Source: Fundidesulfovibrio terrae (GTDB lineage Bacteria; Desulfobacterota; Desulfovibrionia; Desulfovibrionales; Desulfovibrionaceae). Taken from it: DNA of 64,000 nucleotides. Shown one piece after another: positions 26,403 through 36,043 of the stretch. The stretch spans positions 310,001 to 374,000 of the forward strand of contig NZ_JAKZFS010000002.1 in assembly GCF_022808915.1 (NCBI RefSeq). Reading direction: 5' to 3'. The stretch's first letter is position 1; every line of letters starts with the position of its first letter. The notes under the pieces are model-generated. The model made no database searches. It saw only the letters and a list, made by a program, of their open reading frames with translations, and was not told the origin of the DNA. The translations under genes and the position numbers were made by a program.

Positions 26403-28136
26403 TCAGGCCGCAATGGGCGCAAGCACGGCCGTTCCCGGGCGTCCCGCGCCGATGGCCAGGCGCGAGGCGTGGAAGGACTCCAGGGTTCTGCGGTGGCCTA
26501 CGCTGACCACTGCCGCGCGGGGCAGGCGTTCACGTAGCAGGGAATACAGGGCGCGTTCCCCGGCCTCGTCCATGGCCGAGGTGGCCTCATCAAGGAAGAT
26601 CCAGTCCGGGGCCTGGAGCAGGAGCCTTGCGAAGGCAAGTCGTTGCTGCTCGCCGGGGGAGAGCTCCTGGGGCCAGTAGGTCTCGTCGTCCAGGCGGGAG
26701 GCCAGGTGGGCCAGGCCGCAGGCAGTGAGGGCCTCGGTGATGGCCGCATCGCTGATGCCCCCGCTGGCAGTGGGGTAGCTGGCAACGGCGCGAAGCGACC
26801 CGATGGGCAGGTAGGGCTTCTGGGGCAGGAAAGCCACCGCGCCCGTGGCGGGCATCTCGATGACGCCGCGCCCGAAGGGCCACAGCCCGGCCATGGCCCG
26901 CATGAGCGTGCTCTTGCCGCTGCCGCTGGGGCCGCTGACCAGCACGGACTGGCCGGGCTTCACCGTGAGGTCGATGGCGCGCAGCAGGGGCTCGCCGCCG
27001 GGCAGGTCCAGGTCCAGGGAGGCCAGGCGCAGCTCCCCGGCGGTTCCCGTGGCCGGGCGCAGGGCCGTGGGGTTGGTCCGGTCGGCCCGGGCCTGGTCCA
27101 TGGCCTGGCCGAAGGAAGTCAGGCGGTCCACGGTGGCCTTCCAGGATGCCAGTTCGGTATAGGCGTCCACGAACCAGCTGAGGGCCCCCTGCACCCGGTT
27201 GAAGGCCGAGGCAGTCTGCATGAGTCCGCCCAGCTGGATGGCCCCGGAGAAGTAGCGCGGCGCGGCGGCCATGAAGGGGAAGATCACCGCCACCTGGCCG
27301 TAGCCGTTGGTCAGCCAGCTGAGCATCTTGCGCCGCTTCATGATGGACCACCAGTTGCGCACCACGTGGCCGAAACGCTCTCGGAAGATGGCCGATTCGT
27401 CCTTCTCGCCCCGGTACAGGGCCACGCCTTCCACGTTTTCGCGCAGGCGCACCAGGCTGAAGCGGAAGTCGGCCTCGTAGCGCTGCTGGTCGAAATTGAG
27501 CCGGATGAGCGGGCGGCCCACCAGCTTGGTGAGCCAGGTGCCCGCCACGGCGTAGACCAGGGCCACCCAGACCATGTAGCCGGGGATGTCGAAGGCGCGC
27601 CCCGAGACGGTCAGGGCAAGCGACCCCGAAAGGCCCCAGAGGATGCCGATGAAGGACACCAGCGTGACCACGGATTCCAACAGGCCGAGCGTCAGGGCCA
27701 GGGTCTGGGTGACGAAGCTGTGGATGTCGTCGGCGATGCGCTGGTCGGGGTTGTCGGTGGCCGCGCCGCGCATCTGCACTGCGTAGTAGACCTTGTCGTC
27801 AAGCCACCGGTCCAGGAAGGAGTCGGTGAGCCAGCGCCGCCAGCGTATCTGGAGCATCTGGTTCAAGTAGAGCTGGTACACGGCCACCACGATGTAGGCC
27901 GCGGCCAGCACGGTGAACTTGAGCAGCTGCTGGTAAAATCCGTCCAGGTCGTGGTTCTGGAGGGTGTCGTAGAAGTCGTTGTTCCACTTGTTGAGCAGCA
28001 CCGTGATGTACACCAGGGTCAGGCTCATGGACACGATGACCGCCAGCAGTCCGCGCCCGGCCCAGCGGTCCTCGGAGAACCAGTAGGGGCGGGCGATGCG
28101 CCAGATATCCTTGATGAAGGCCAGACGATCTTTCAT
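26403..28136 (-). CDS. SbmA/BacA-like ABC exporter (fused permease-ATPase)
   Basis: This 577-residue protein begins with the SbmA_BacA-type membrane domain (RIARPYWFSEDRWAGRGLLA, KWNNDFYDTLQNHDLDGFYQ, several helices to about residue 330). It ends in an ABC ATPase with Walker A GPSGSGKST, signature LSPGEQQR and Walker B WIFLDEATSAMD. This is the YddA/ABCD (peroxisomal)-like group, which moves peptides, vitamin B12 or fatty acyl compounds. The substrate is unknown. It stands alone, 186 bp after the DUF2939 protein gene. Confidence 0.9.
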   Translation of the reverse strand: MKDRLAFIKDIWRIARPYWFSEDRWAGRGLLAVIVSMSLTLVYITVLLNKWNNDFYDTLQNHDLDGFYQQLLKFTVLAAAYIVVAVYQLYLNQMLQIRWRRWLTDSFLDRWLDDKVYYAVQMRGAATDNPDQRIADDIHSFVTQTLALTLGLLESVVTLVSFIGILWGLSGSLALTVSGRAFDIPGYMVWVALVYAVAGTWLTKLVGRPLIRLNFDQQRYEADFRFSLVRLRENVEGVALYRGEKDESAIFRERFGHVVRNWWSIMKRRKMLSWLTNGYGQVAVIFPFMAAAPRYFSGAIQLGGLMQTASAFNRVQGALSWFVDAYTELASWKATVDRLTSFGQAMDQARADRTNPTALRPATGTAGELRLASLDLDLPGGEPLLRAIDLTVKPGQSVLVSGPSGSGKSTLMRAMAGLWPFGRGVIEMPATGAVAFLPQKPYLPIGSLRAVASYPTASGGISDAAITEALTACGLAHLASRLDDETYWPQELSPGEQQRLAFARLLLQAPDWIFLDEATSAMDEAGERALYSLLRERLPRAAVVSVGHRRTLESFHASRLAIGAGRPGTAVLAPIAA

Positions 28137-28322
28137 GAGGGGAAACGGCTCCTGGGGGCGAGGTTGGGAAGGGGACCGGACCGGGGCAAGCCTCCGCAGG
28201 CCTTAGGGACGAGCCTTTTTGGAATCCCCTTTCGGGTTTGGGTTTCGTTGCGGCGGCGCGGGAACATGGCTGCCCGGGCCCGCCCGGTCCGAACAGGAAG
28301 ACGGGCCGGGCATCGGGTTCGG

Positions 28323-28877
28323 TTACAACGTATCTCCGGCGGCTTTCGAGACGTCTATGTCCGAGAGCTTCCATTGGGTGCCCTGGCGGGCGAAGACCAG
28401 CTTGAGCACGGCGTTGCCCTTGAGTTGCGCGCTGACCACGTAGCGGTCGAACCCGACGAGTTCCGTGCTGGCTCGGCCGAAGAGCCGCTCGGAGGGCGTG
28501 GACGGGGTTTTTCCGGGAACGTCCGGGGCGGCTGCGGCGGCGCCGCGCAGCATGGCCAGCACGCCCTCCGGGGTGGTCACGCCCTGCACCAGCGCGCCGA
28601 TGACGCTGTCGGCCAAAACCTGGCCCAGAAGGCCCAGGAGCCCGCCCGGTCCGCCTTGCCCGGCCGGGGGCATTCCGCCCTGCAGGCGGGCCGCCTCGCG
28701 GCTCTTGATGTTGGAGCGGATGGCCTCGAGGTCCAGCCAGGGGGCCAGCAGGGCCGGGTCATCGCGGTCCATGGAGAGTTGCACGGCTTGATAGGCCTTG
28801 GAAGGCTGGGCGTGCAGCCAGGCCCCGAACACGGCCAGGGCAGCAATGGACACGCAGAGGATGATGGTGGTGCGCAT
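28323..28877 (-). CDS. DUF2939-family membrane-anchored protein
   Basis: A 184-residue protein with one N-terminal membrane segment or signal (TIILCVSIAALAVFGAWLHA). The motif YQAVQLSMDRDDPALLAPWLDLEAIRSNIKSR matches DUF2939, followed by a glycine/leucine-rich linker and a C-terminal beta domain (VLKLVFARQGTQWKLSDIDV). Probably periplasmic. Function unknown. It is divergent from the small membrane-protein gene at 28960. Confidence 0.8.
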   Translation of the reverse strand: MRTTIILCVSIAALAVFGAWLHAQPSKAYQAVQLSMDRDDPALLAPWLDLEAIRSNIKSREAARLQGGMPPAGQGGPGGLLGLLGQVLADSVIGALVQGVTTPEGVLAMLRGAAAAAPDVPGKTPSTPSERLFGRASTELVGFDRYVVSAQLKGNAVLKLVFARQGTQWKLSDIDVSKAAGDTL

Positions 28878-28959
28878 GGTCCCCGTCTAACACGAAGCGC
28901 CCCGGCGCGCCACACCGGACGGTTTGACTTGGCGTGCGCCCGGTACTAGGAGGGGGTTC

Positions 28960-29061
28960 ATGGACCTGGACGCCCTGTTCATGGGCCTGGCGCTCATTGC
29001 GCTCTTCATCGCGCTGGTGGTGTTGGGAAAAAAACCACCCGGCGGCGGACCAAAGCCTTGA
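28960..29061 (+). CDS. 33-residue single-span membrane protein
   Basis: A very short gene: MDLDALFMGLALIALFIALV, then VLGKKPPGGGPKP. It is one hydrophobic helix (residues 7-23) with a short acidic N-tail and basic proline-rich C-tail. A strong AGGAGGGGG ribosome-binding site lies 4-5 bases before the ATG, and the frame ends in a clean stop. It sits 55 bp upstream of obgE on the same strand. TTGACT (28923-28928) upstream is a possible -35, but no clear -10 follows. Too short for most automatic gene calling. Confidence 0.65.
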   Translation: MDLDALFMGLALIALFIALVVLGKKPPGGGPKP

Positions 29062-29116
29062 CGTGGCGGCCCGGGGGCCGTATCGCGGCCCGCTATCCAA
29101 GTAAGGACTATCATCT

Positions 29117-30145
29117 ATGCGATTCATCGACGAAGCAGTCATAACGGTCGTGTCCGGCAAGGGCGGCCGGGGGTGCATTGCCTTCAGGCGCGAGAAGTAC
29201 ATCCCCTTCGGCGGCCCCAACGGCGGCGACGGCGGCAAGGGCGGAGACGTGATCTTCCGCGTCTCCCCGAGCCTGCTCACGCTCTACGACCTGCGGCTCA
29301 AGCGCCGCTACGAGGCCAAGAACGGCCAGATGGGCCTGGGCTGGCAGTGCAACGGCAAGAACGCCGACGACCTGGTGGTGGAGGTGCCCCAGGGCACCCT
29401 CATCTACGAGCTGGACGAGGAGGCCGGGACCGAGCGCCTGGCCGCCGACCTCACCCAGATAGGCGAGGAGTGGGTCGCCGTCCACGGCGGGCGCGGCGGC
29501 AAGGGCAACATGCACTTCAAGACCTCCACCAACCGCGCCCCGCGCTTCGCCCAGCCCGGCGAGCCCGGAGAGGAGAAGCGCCTGCGCATGGAACTCCGGC
29601 TGCTGGCCGAGGTGGGCATCATCGGGCTTCCCAACGCGGGCAAGTCCACGCTCATCTCCGCCGTGTCGGCCGCTCGCCCCAAGATCGCGCCCTATCCCTT
29701 CACCACCCTGGCCCCCAACCTGGGGGTGATCCAGGGCGAGGACGGCGTGCAACTGGTGGCGGCGGACATCCCCGGGCTCATCGAGGGGGCGCACGAGGGC
29801 CAGGGCCTGGGCCACGATTTTCTTAAGCACGTCTCGCGCACGCGGGTGCTGGTGCACCTCCTCGCCGCCGAGGAGACCGAGGGGGACGACCCCTTCGCCG
29901 GGTTCTCCCTGGTGGACGAGGAGTTGGTCCGCTACGATCCTGAACTGGCCAAGCGGCCGCAGCTGCGCGCCGTGAACAAGGTGGACACCCTAAGCCCCGA
30001 GCGCCTGGCCGAACTCAAGGCCGCTGCCCGGGAACGCGGTCTGGACATACGCTTCATCTCCGCCAAGTTCGGGAACGGATTGGAAAAACTGGTGGAAGCC
30101 ATGTGGGCCTTGACCGCCAAGATGAAACAGGAGCAACAAGGATGA
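29117..30145 (+). CDS. obgE: GTPase ObgE/CgtA
   Basis: This 342-residue essential GTPase acts in large ribosomal subunit assembly and the stringent response. The N-terminal glycine-rich Obg fold carries GGPNGGDGGKGGDV and GGRGGKGNMHF, and the G domain has G1 GLPNAGKST, G3 DIPGLIEGAHEGQGLG and G4 NKVD. There is no C-terminal OCT extension. It is translationally coupled to the YajG-like lipoprotein gene (ATGA). No rplU-rpmA genes, which often precede obgE, are next to it. Confidence 0.97.
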   Translation: MRFIDEAVITVVSGKGGRGCIAFRREKYIPFGGPNGGDGGKGGDVIFRVSPSLLTLYDLRLKRRYEAKNGQMGLGWQCNGKNADDLVVEVPQGTLIYELDEEAGTERLAADLTQIGEEWVAVHGGRGGKGNMHFKTSTNRAPRFAQPGEPGEEKRLRMELRLLAEVGIIGLPNAGKSTLISAVSAARPKIAPYPFTTLAPNLGVIQGEDGVQLVAADIPGLIEGAHEGQGLGHDFLKHVSRTRVLVHLLAAEETEGDDPFAGFSLVDEELVRYDPELAKRPQLRAVNKVDTLSPERLAELKAAARERGLDIRFISAKFGNGLEKLVEAMWALTAKMKQEQQG

Positions 30146-30759
30146 AACGCCGTATTGCCGCCCTCGTGGCGATTGTCTCGTTCGTGTGGCTTGCCGGATG
30201 TTCGCCCCTTCCGCCCCAGAGCGTGAGCCTGGCCCCCCACGTGAAGGTCCCCACCGGAAACGTGGGCAAGGGCAAGACCGTGGCCCTGAAGGTCGTGGAC
30301 GGACGCGGCGACAAGATCGTCGGCTACCGCGACACCGACGGCGCCAGGACCGCCCCCATCAAGGTGGAGGGTGAACTCACCAAGTCTGTGGGAGAGGCCG
30401 CCGAGCGCACCCTTTCGGAACTGGGCTTCAAGCCCGTGCCTTTCAAGGATGGCGCTCCCCTGTCCATGACCATCACCATCCGCGAGCTCTCCTATTCGGC
30501 CCAGTCCGCCACGGTGACCCGCAAGGTGGCGGTGAAGTGCGTGGTGTCCGCCCGCGTGGTCAACGGTCCCGGCACCTGGGAAGGATCCTTCCCCGTAGCC
30601 CAGGAAAAGGAAGTGGTCAGCACTCCGGACGAGAACGCCAACGCCCGGTTCGTCAACGACGTGCTGTCCGAGTCGCTCTCCATGCTCCTCTCGGACCCGG
30701 AGATGGTGCAGTATCTGGGCAAGGACACCCTGCAGGGCAAGCCCATCAAGGGGGAGTAG
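30142..30759 (+). CDS. YajG-like lipoprotein
   Basis: A 205-residue lipoprotein with lipobox WLAGC (C20). The mature part has [18 protein letters not shown] and a helical segment [20 protein letters not shown], resembling the YajG family of outer-membrane lipoproteins of unknown role. Its start overlaps the obgE stop (ATGA). Its last 14 bases overlap the 3' end of a convergent histidine kinase gene. Confidence 0.8.
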   Translation: MKRRIAALVAIVSFVWLAGCSPLPPQSVSLAPHVKVPTGNVGKGKTVALKVVDGRGDKIVGYRDTDGARTAPIKVEGELTKSVGEAAERTLSELGFKPVPFKDGAPLSMTITIRELSYSAQSATVTRKVAVKCVVSARVVNGPGTWEGSFPVAQEKEVVSTPDENANARFVNDVLSESLSMLLSDPEMVQYLGKDTLQGKPIKGE

Positions 30760-32869
30760 GCAGGGGAAACGTAATCAGCACGGCGGTCCCCCGGGTGCGT
30801 TCCGGGAAATCGACCGCGCCGCCCAGCTGATCCGCGAGCGCCATGATGAGCTCCATGCCGAGCCCATGGCGCTCGCCTTTTTTCACGTCCGGGGAAATCC
30901 CCCGCCCGTCGTCCTCCACCAGGAGCCGCCCCTGTCCGTAGGCCCCCTCGAGGGCCACGCGCACCTCGCCGCTTCCCCCGTCGAAGGCGTGCTTGAGCGC
31001 GTTGGTGGTCAGTTCGTTGGCCAGGAGCGCCAGGGGCATGGCCCGGTCCAGGGGCAGCAGCAGGGCCGGGCCCTGGCATGAGAAATCCACACGCTGACCG
31101 GGCAGGGCCAGGGTGGACGCAAGCGTCCCGCACAGGCTCGACAGGTATTGGGCCATGTTCACGGCCGAGAAATTCTCGGCCGTGTAGAGCAGTTCGTGGA
31201 TGAGCGCGATGGAGCGCACCCGGCCGCGCATGTCCTCGAAAGCTTGCTCCACCTGGGGCGAGGCCAGGAAATCCCGGGATTCGAGGCTCAAGAGGCTAGA
31301 GATGATCTGGAGGTTGTTCTTGACCCGGTGGTGGATCTCCTTGAGCAGCAGCTCCTTTTCCCTGAGCGATCGCACCAGCTGTTCCTCGTAGGTGCGCTGG
31401 GCGGTCACGTCCATGCACACTCCCCGGTAGCCCGCGAAGCGGCCTTCGGCGTCCAGGAGCACCGTGGCGTTGGTGCGCAGGCAGACCTGCCCGCCGCCGC
31501 GGGCCTGATGCCAGGCCTCCACGTCCCTGATGGGGGCCAGGGCGGCGGAGGACATCTCGAACAGGGCCTGGATGCGCTCGCGCTCGCCGGGGATCAGGAA
31601 CTCCCGAAAGTGCCTACCCCGCATCTCCCAGGGCTGGTAGCCGATGATTTCCTCCACACGCCCGGATGACAGGGTGAACCGTCCCCGGGCGTCGAGCTCC
31701 CATATCCAGTCGGAGAGCTTGGAGACGATGTCCTTGAAGCGCCTGCGGCTGGCACGGAGCGCGCTGTGGATGGTCTCGCGGTCCCGGGCGCGTTTTTCCA
31801 GGGACTGGGCCATGGAATCGAACGTCCCGGCTAGCCCGGCCAGTTCGCGAGGCGCGTAGCCCCGACCTGCCCTGGCTCCCAGGTCGCCCCGGGCGATTTT
31901 TCCGGCAGCGGCGGTGATGCGCGTGATCGGCCGGACCACGGTTCTTTCTCCCAGGCCCAGGGCCGCCGCCATGGCCAGGATGGCGGCCACGGTCATGAGC
32001 GCCAGGGACGTGCTCTGCTCGCGGTACGCGGCGGACAGCACGGCCGCTTCGGGCAGCCCGACCATGATGGCGGCGTAGGGCGGCTGGTCCGGGGCCAGGC
32101 GCAGCCGCTTGAAGGCGAAGATCATCCGGACCCCGTCCGAGCTGGTGGTCTCGAAGGTGCCCTGTTCGTCCGGCCCGGAGATGCGCGACAACGCTTCCGG
32201 ACGGATCAGCCCGCCCAGGGGGTTGGTGTCCGGCTTGTCCGGGCTGTGGAACAGGCGTCTGCCCGAACGGTCGACGACGCTCACGACGCTGCCCTTGGGC
32301 AGGGAGAGCTCCGCCAGCAGGCGCGCATAGGATGTCAGGCGCAGGGTGGCCACCAGCACCAGGCGCACATGGCCGTCGGGTCCCAGCACCGGGCAGGCGT
32401 AGGGGAACACCGGCTCGAAGGCCATGCGGCTCACCATGTACTCCCCGGCCGAAAAACTCTTGTGGGAGAGGGCTTCGCGGATGTGCGCCCGGTCGGCCAC
32501 ATTGACCCGCATCGCGGGCAGGGCCGACGCCAGCACGTCACCCGCAGGGGAGACGGCCAGGATGTTGGCGTATTCGGGGTGCTTTTCCAGGAGCGACTTG
32601 AACAGGCTTGTGCACGCGGCCATATCGCCCTCCCGGACTTCGGGCATCTCGGCCAGGGTCTCGGTGAGGGATTGGACCGCGGCGGTCATGTCCTTCTGCA
32701 CGTAGGCGAACCCCGCGGTCAGGTTCAGGGCGCCCTGGCGGGCATTCTCCAGGGCCGCGTCACGCTGGCCCGCCCCTATGTGCCAGATGATGCCCAGGGC
32801 GGGCAGGGTGCTCAGGACGATGAGCCCGATGAGGCAGGCCCTGATGGACACGACATTGGGCGTGACCAT
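30746..32869 (-). CDS. Sensor kinase: dCache-HAMP-PAS-HisKA_2
   Basis: This 707-residue membrane kinase has helix 1 near residues 8-30, a periplasmic double-Cache ligand domain (about 40-290) and a second membrane helix (about 290-312). HAMP ([23 protein letters not shown]), PAS (about 375-500) and a HisKA_2/HWE-like core follow, with phospho-acceptor H in [20 protein letters not shown], then a GHKL ATPase ([18 protein letters not shown]). The stimulus is unknown. It starts 4 bp after the preceding kinase gene, so the two are translated from one transcript, and no response regulator adjoins them. The 3' end overlaps the YajG-like gene by 14 bp. Confidence 0.93.
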   Translation of the reverse strand: MVTPNVVSIRACLIGLIVLSTLPALGIIWHIGAGQRDAALENARQGALNLTAGFAYVQKDMTAAVQSLTETLAEMPEVREGDMAACTSLFKSLLEKHPEYANILAVSPAGDVLASALPAMRVNVADRAHIREALSHKSFSAGEYMVSRMAFEPVFPYACPVLGPDGHVRLVLVATLRLTSYARLLAELSLPKGSVVSVVDRSGRRLFHSPDKPDTNPLGGLIRPEALSRISGPDEQGTFETTSSDGVRMIFAFKRLRLAPDQPPYAAIMVGLPEAAVLSAAYREQSTSLALMTVAAILAMAAALGLGERTVVRPITRITAAAGKIARGDLGARAGRGYAPRELAGLAGTFDSMAQSLEKRARDRETIHSALRASRRRFKDIVSKLSDWIWELDARGRFTLSSGRVEEIIGYQPWEMRGRHFREFLIPGERERIQALFEMSSAALAPIRDVEAWHQARGGGQVCLRTNATVLLDAEGRFAGYRGVCMDVTAQRTYEEQLVRSLREKELLLKEIHHRVKNNLQIISSLLSLESRDFLASPQVEQAFEDMRGRVRSIALIHELLYTAENFSAVNMAQYLSSLCGTLASTLALPGQRVDFSCQGPALLLPLDRAMPLALLANELTTNALKHAFDGGSGEVRVALEGAYGQGRLLVEDDGRGISPDVKKGERHGLGMELIMALADQLGGAVDFPERTRGTAVLITFPLPTPP

Positions 32870-32873
32870 GGGC

Positions 32874-34478
32874 TCATTCTCCCGGCAGGGCCAAGCTTAC
32901 GGTGGTGCCCCGGCCCGGTTCGCTTCGGATGCTGAGCGAACCGCCGTGCTCCTGCACGGCCCGGTTGGCCTTGGTCAGGCCCATGCCCACGCCCACGGAC
33001 TTGGTGGTGTAGAAGGGGTCCAGCAGGTACTGGAGCTCCGCATCCGCGATGCCCTTCCCCGTGTCGGCCACGAGAAGTTCGCTCCCTTCCCCGGCTGCGC
33101 GCCCCTCCAGGCGGACGCTTCCGCCATCCGGGGGAAGCGCCTCCACGGCGTTGATCGCCACCTCCTTGAGGGCCATGGACAGGAGGTCCTGGTCCCCGAA
33201 CACCGGGACGTCCGCACCCTCGACCTCCCAGCGCACAGGGACGCCCAGGCTGGCGGCGCACTCCCGCCCGGCCGCCAGGGCGTCCTCCAGTATCCGCCCG
33301 GCCGGGGCCGTCCGGGCGAGCCCCAGGTGGATGGAGCTGTACTCCTTCACCGCCGAGGTGATGTGCTCGATGCGGCGGGCGGCGTCGATGATGCCGTCCA
33401 GATAGTCAAGGTAGTGTTCCTTGAGGGTCGGCTTCTTCATGAGAAGCCCGGCCAGCCCTCCGATGATGGTGGTGGGGTTGCGCAGCTGGTGGGCCACGGC
33501 CGAGGATATCTTCTGCAGGCTCTCGATGCGCAGGGTGACCTGGGCCTCCACTTCGCGCCCGGCCTTCTGCACCTCGATGAGCGCCTGCTCGGCCTGGGCG
33601 GCCTTTTCCTCGGCCTCCTCCCGGCGGGCGTGTATCTCCTGGATGTTGCGCCTGAGGATGGCGGTCATGTCGTTGAGGGCGGCCTGGAGGCGCGAGGCTT
33701 CGTCCCTGCCCCGGGCGCTCAGGCTCACGTTCAGGTCCCCGGCCGCGATGCGCTCGGCGGCCATGGTGGCTTCCTCCATGGGCCCGGCCACGCTGTGGGC
33801 GATCATCAGGCACAGGGCGCACAGCACGGCGATCAGGGTCACGGTCAGCACCCCAGACGCAGTCAGGGCCTTTTCGAAGAATTCGTTGATGAAGCTGGCG
33901 ATATGGGCCATCTCCCGGTCCACGTTGTCGATGTAGACCCCGGTTCCCACCCAGAAGTCGGTGCCGGGGATCATCTCGGCGTAGGAGAGCTTGCGCTCCA
34001 CGACGCCCGAGGGCTTGGGGAAGATGTAGCGCACGAACCCGCCCCCGGCCTGGGCCTGGCGGGCCAGCTCGTAGACGTAGCGTACGCCCTCGCGGTCGGT
34101 GAAGGCCCCCAGGTCCGCGCCTTCCAGGTCGGGGCGCGCGGGCAGGGCCACGTTGACGGTGCCGGAGTATACGAAGAAATATCCCGATGCGTCCTCCTCG
34201 AAGCGCACCGGGCCCAGTATATTGCGCATGAACTCGCGCCGCCGGTCGTCCTCGGGCACCAGCTTCAGGGCTTCGCTCAGGGTCAGGGCCATGGAGTGCA
34301 CCGCGGCCTTGATCTTGCTCTTCTCGCTTTCCAGCATGAGCGCCTGGGTATGGTGCACCACGGCATCTTCAAGGCGCATGGAAATGACGGCGGTGCTCAT
34401 GAGCGCAGAGGCCGAGAACAGGATCACGAGGCCCACCAGGCCGAAAAGCCGGGTGGATATGGCGAATCGCCTGAGCAT
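32874..34478 (-). CDS. Cache-domain sensor histidine kinase (DctB/PAS-less, HAMP)
   Basis: A 534-residue membrane kinase. It has an N-terminal helix (10-32), a single Cache domain with the sCache_2 signature [21 protein letters not shown] and [12 protein letters not shown], and a second helix (about 215-238). HAMP, a coiled coil (about 290-330), H-box [15 protein letters not shown] and the ATPase ([17 protein letters not shown]) follow. Cache domains of this kind often bind small carboxylates. It lies downstream of the DASS transporter and fumarase genes on the same strand and 95 bp past the beta subunit, so it may sense C4-dicarboxylates. Start 34478 has GGGGGAAG upstream. Confidence 0.93.
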   Translation of the reverse strand: MLRRFAISTRLFGLVGLVILFSASALMSTAVISMRLEDAVVHHTQALMLESEKSKIKAAVHSMALTLSEALKLVPEDDRRREFMRNILGPVRFEEDASGYFFVYSGTVNVALPARPDLEGADLGAFTDREGVRYVYELARQAQAGGGFVRYIFPKPSGVVERKLSYAEMIPGTDFWVGTGVYIDNVDREMAHIASFINEFFEKALTASGVLTVTLIAVLCALCLMIAHSVAGPMEEATMAAERIAAGDLNVSLSARGRDEASRLQAALNDMTAILRRNIQEIHARREEAEEKAAQAEQALIEVQKAGREVEAQVTLRIESLQKISSAVAHQLRNPTTIIGGLAGLLMKKPTLKEHYLDYLDGIIDAARRIEHITSAVKEYSSIHLGLARTAPAGRILEDALAAGRECAASLGVPVRWEVEGADVPVFGDQDLLSMALKEVAINAVEALPPDGGSVRLEGRAAGEGSELLVADTGKGIADAELQYLLDPFYTTKSVGVGMGLTKANRAVQEHGGSLSIRSEPGRGTTVSLALPGE

Positions 34479-34537
34479 GCTTCCCCCGTCGGGTGAGGCG
34501 GCTTTCCAACGAAAGCATATCACGTTCGCAGGGGGAA

Positions 34538-34557
34538 ATCACCGGTTTTGCGGTGAT
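34538..34557 (-). terminator. Hairpin between fumarase beta gene and the kinases
   Basis: A perfect 7-bp stem ATCACCG / CGGTGAT with a 6-base loop, 17 bp past the fumarase beta stop and before the Cache kinase. It has no strong U-tract and could partly terminate or attenuate the upstream operon. Confidence 0.4.
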
Positions 34558-34573
34558 AATCGCACGATGGCGG

Positions 34574-35131
34574 TCAGGAAAGGGCCGCTCCGAGGTCTGG
34601 CGTGGCGTGGATGTCGCCTCCGTGGCAGTCGCACAGCACCACCAGGGGAAAATCCTCCACCGTGAGGGCGAACACGGCCTCGGGGCCGAGTTCCGGATAG
34701 GCAATGGCGCGCGCGCTCTTGATGCGCAGCGACAGAAGCGCGCCCGCGCCGCCGGTCGCTCCCAGGTAGACGGCGCGAAGCCGGGCCAGGTCGCTGCGCA
34801 GCTCCGGGCTGCGCCTGCCCTTGCCGATGGTGGCCCGCACGCCCGCCGCGTGCAGCCGGGCGGCGAAGGGGTCCATGCGGCTGGCGGAGCTGGGACCGGC
34901 CGCGCCGATGGGGCGGTCCGGGGTCATGGGGCTCGGCCCCACGTAGTAGATCACCGCCCCCTCCAGGGGGAACGGCGGGGAGACGCCCCGGTCCAGGTCG
35001 TCCAGGATGCGTTGGTGGGCGTCCTCGCGGGCCGTGTACAGGGTTCCGGTCAGGTAGACCACGTCCCCGGCGCGCAGGTTCTCCGCGTTGTCTTCGGTCA
35101 GGGGCGTAGTCAGGGCGTGGGTCCTGATCAC
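34574..35131 (-). CDS. Class I fumarate/tartrate hydratase beta subunit
   Basis: A 185-residue C-terminal-type subunit of the two-subunit Fe-S hydro-lyase. Recognised by GDVVYLTGTLYTAREDAHQRI near the start and YYVGPSPMTPDRPIGAAGPSSASRMD, which carries residues of the substrate pocket. With the alpha subunit it hydrates fumarate to malate or dehydrates tartrate. It starts with GTG, overlapping the alpha stop (GTGA), with GGAGGT 6 bases upstream. Whether the complex is FumAB-like or TtdAB-like cannot be settled from sequence alone. Confidence 0.92.
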   Translation of the reverse strand: MIRTHALTTPLTEDNAENLRAGDVVYLTGTLYTAREDAHQRILDDLDRGVSPPFPLEGAVIYYVGPSPMTPDRPIGAAGPSSASRMDPFAARLHAAGVRATIGKGRRSPELRSDLARLRAVYLGATGGAGALLSLRIKSARAIAYPELGPEAVFALTVEDFPLVVLCDCHGGDIHATPDLGAALS

Positions 35132-35964
35132 AGCAGCACCTCCCTCTTCCTGGCGCAGTGGCATTGAATGTACACCGCAAGCGGCATCGCGTCAGGATGG
35201 CAGGGTGCTGACAGGACCTTGACCCCAAGGCATGTCGTCCGTCCGCCCAGGCCCAGGGGGCCGGTGCCGAGCTTGTTGACCGATTCCAGGAGCATGTCTT
35301 CCAAGAGGGCCAGGGCCGGGTCCGGGTGGACGTCGTCCAGCGGGCGCAGCAGGGCCTTCTTGGCGTTCAGCGCCGCCAGCTCGAAGCTTCCTCCCGCACC
35401 CACCCCCACCAGCACCGGCGCGCACACCCCATGGGCTGCCTCGGAAACGCAACCCACCACGAAATCGCGTACGCCCTCGAAGCCCAGGCTGGGACGCAGC
35501 ATGGCCACCTTGGAGGCGTTGTCCGCGCTGGCCCCCTCCGGGGTCATGACGATGCGCAGGCAGTCTCCGGGCACCACGTCGAAATGGATCACCGCCGGGG
35601 AGTTGTCCCCCCGGTTCACCCTGCTGAACGGGTCGCAGGTGGACTTGCGCAGGTAGCCCTCGCGGTATCCGCGCACCATGCCCTCGTTGATGGCCTGGCG
35701 CAGGGGCATGTCCGCCACGCGCACGTCCTGGCCCTTTTCCACGTGGAAGACGGCCACGCCGCAGTCCTGGCACAGGGGCAGCCCCAGGGTGGCCGAAAGT
35801 TCGGCGTTGTCGGAGAGCTGGCGCAGGGATTCGCGCCCCATGGGGGTCTCCTGGGATCGGCGGTGCAGGAAGGCCCGGCGGATGTCCGGCGGGAGGATGC
35901 GGTTGGCGTCGATGCACAGGGCCGCGACCTCGTCGATGACGGTCTGGGCGGCGATGATCCTCAT
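35128..35964 (-). CDS. Class I fumarate/tartrate hydratase alpha subunit
   Basis: The 278-residue subunit holds the [4Fe-4S] cluster. Likely ligands lie in LCQDCGVAVF (near 65-70), VVGCVSEAAHG and the C-terminal IQCHCARKR. NRGDNSPAVIHFDVVPGD and SNxxN-like segments match the Fe-S hydro-lyase alpha family. It acts in the cytoplasm with the beta subunit encoded immediately downstream. The DASS transporter gene is upstream on the same strand, with 79 bp between. Uptake of a C4-dicarboxylate followed by hydration is the natural reading. Confidence 0.93.
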   Translation of the reverse strand: MRIIAAQTVIDEVAALCIDANRILPPDIRRAFLHRRSQETPMGRESLRQLSDNAELSATLGLPLCQDCGVAVFHVEKGQDVRVADMPLRQAINEGMVRGYREGYLRKSTCDPFSRVNRGDNSPAVIHFDVVPGDCLRIVMTPEGASADNASKVAMLRPSLGFEGVRDFVVGCVSEAAHGVCAPVLVGVGAGGSFELAALNAKKALLRPLDDVHPDPALALLEDMLLESVNKLGTGPLGLGGRTTCLGVKVLSAPCHPDAMPLAVYIQCHCARKREVLL

Positions 35965-36043
35965 GCGGACTCCTTGAGGATTGCGCCCCCGCCCCGGAAC
36001 GGGTCCGGGGCGAGGGCGGCGCGAGGAGGAACAGCTTGGGAGA

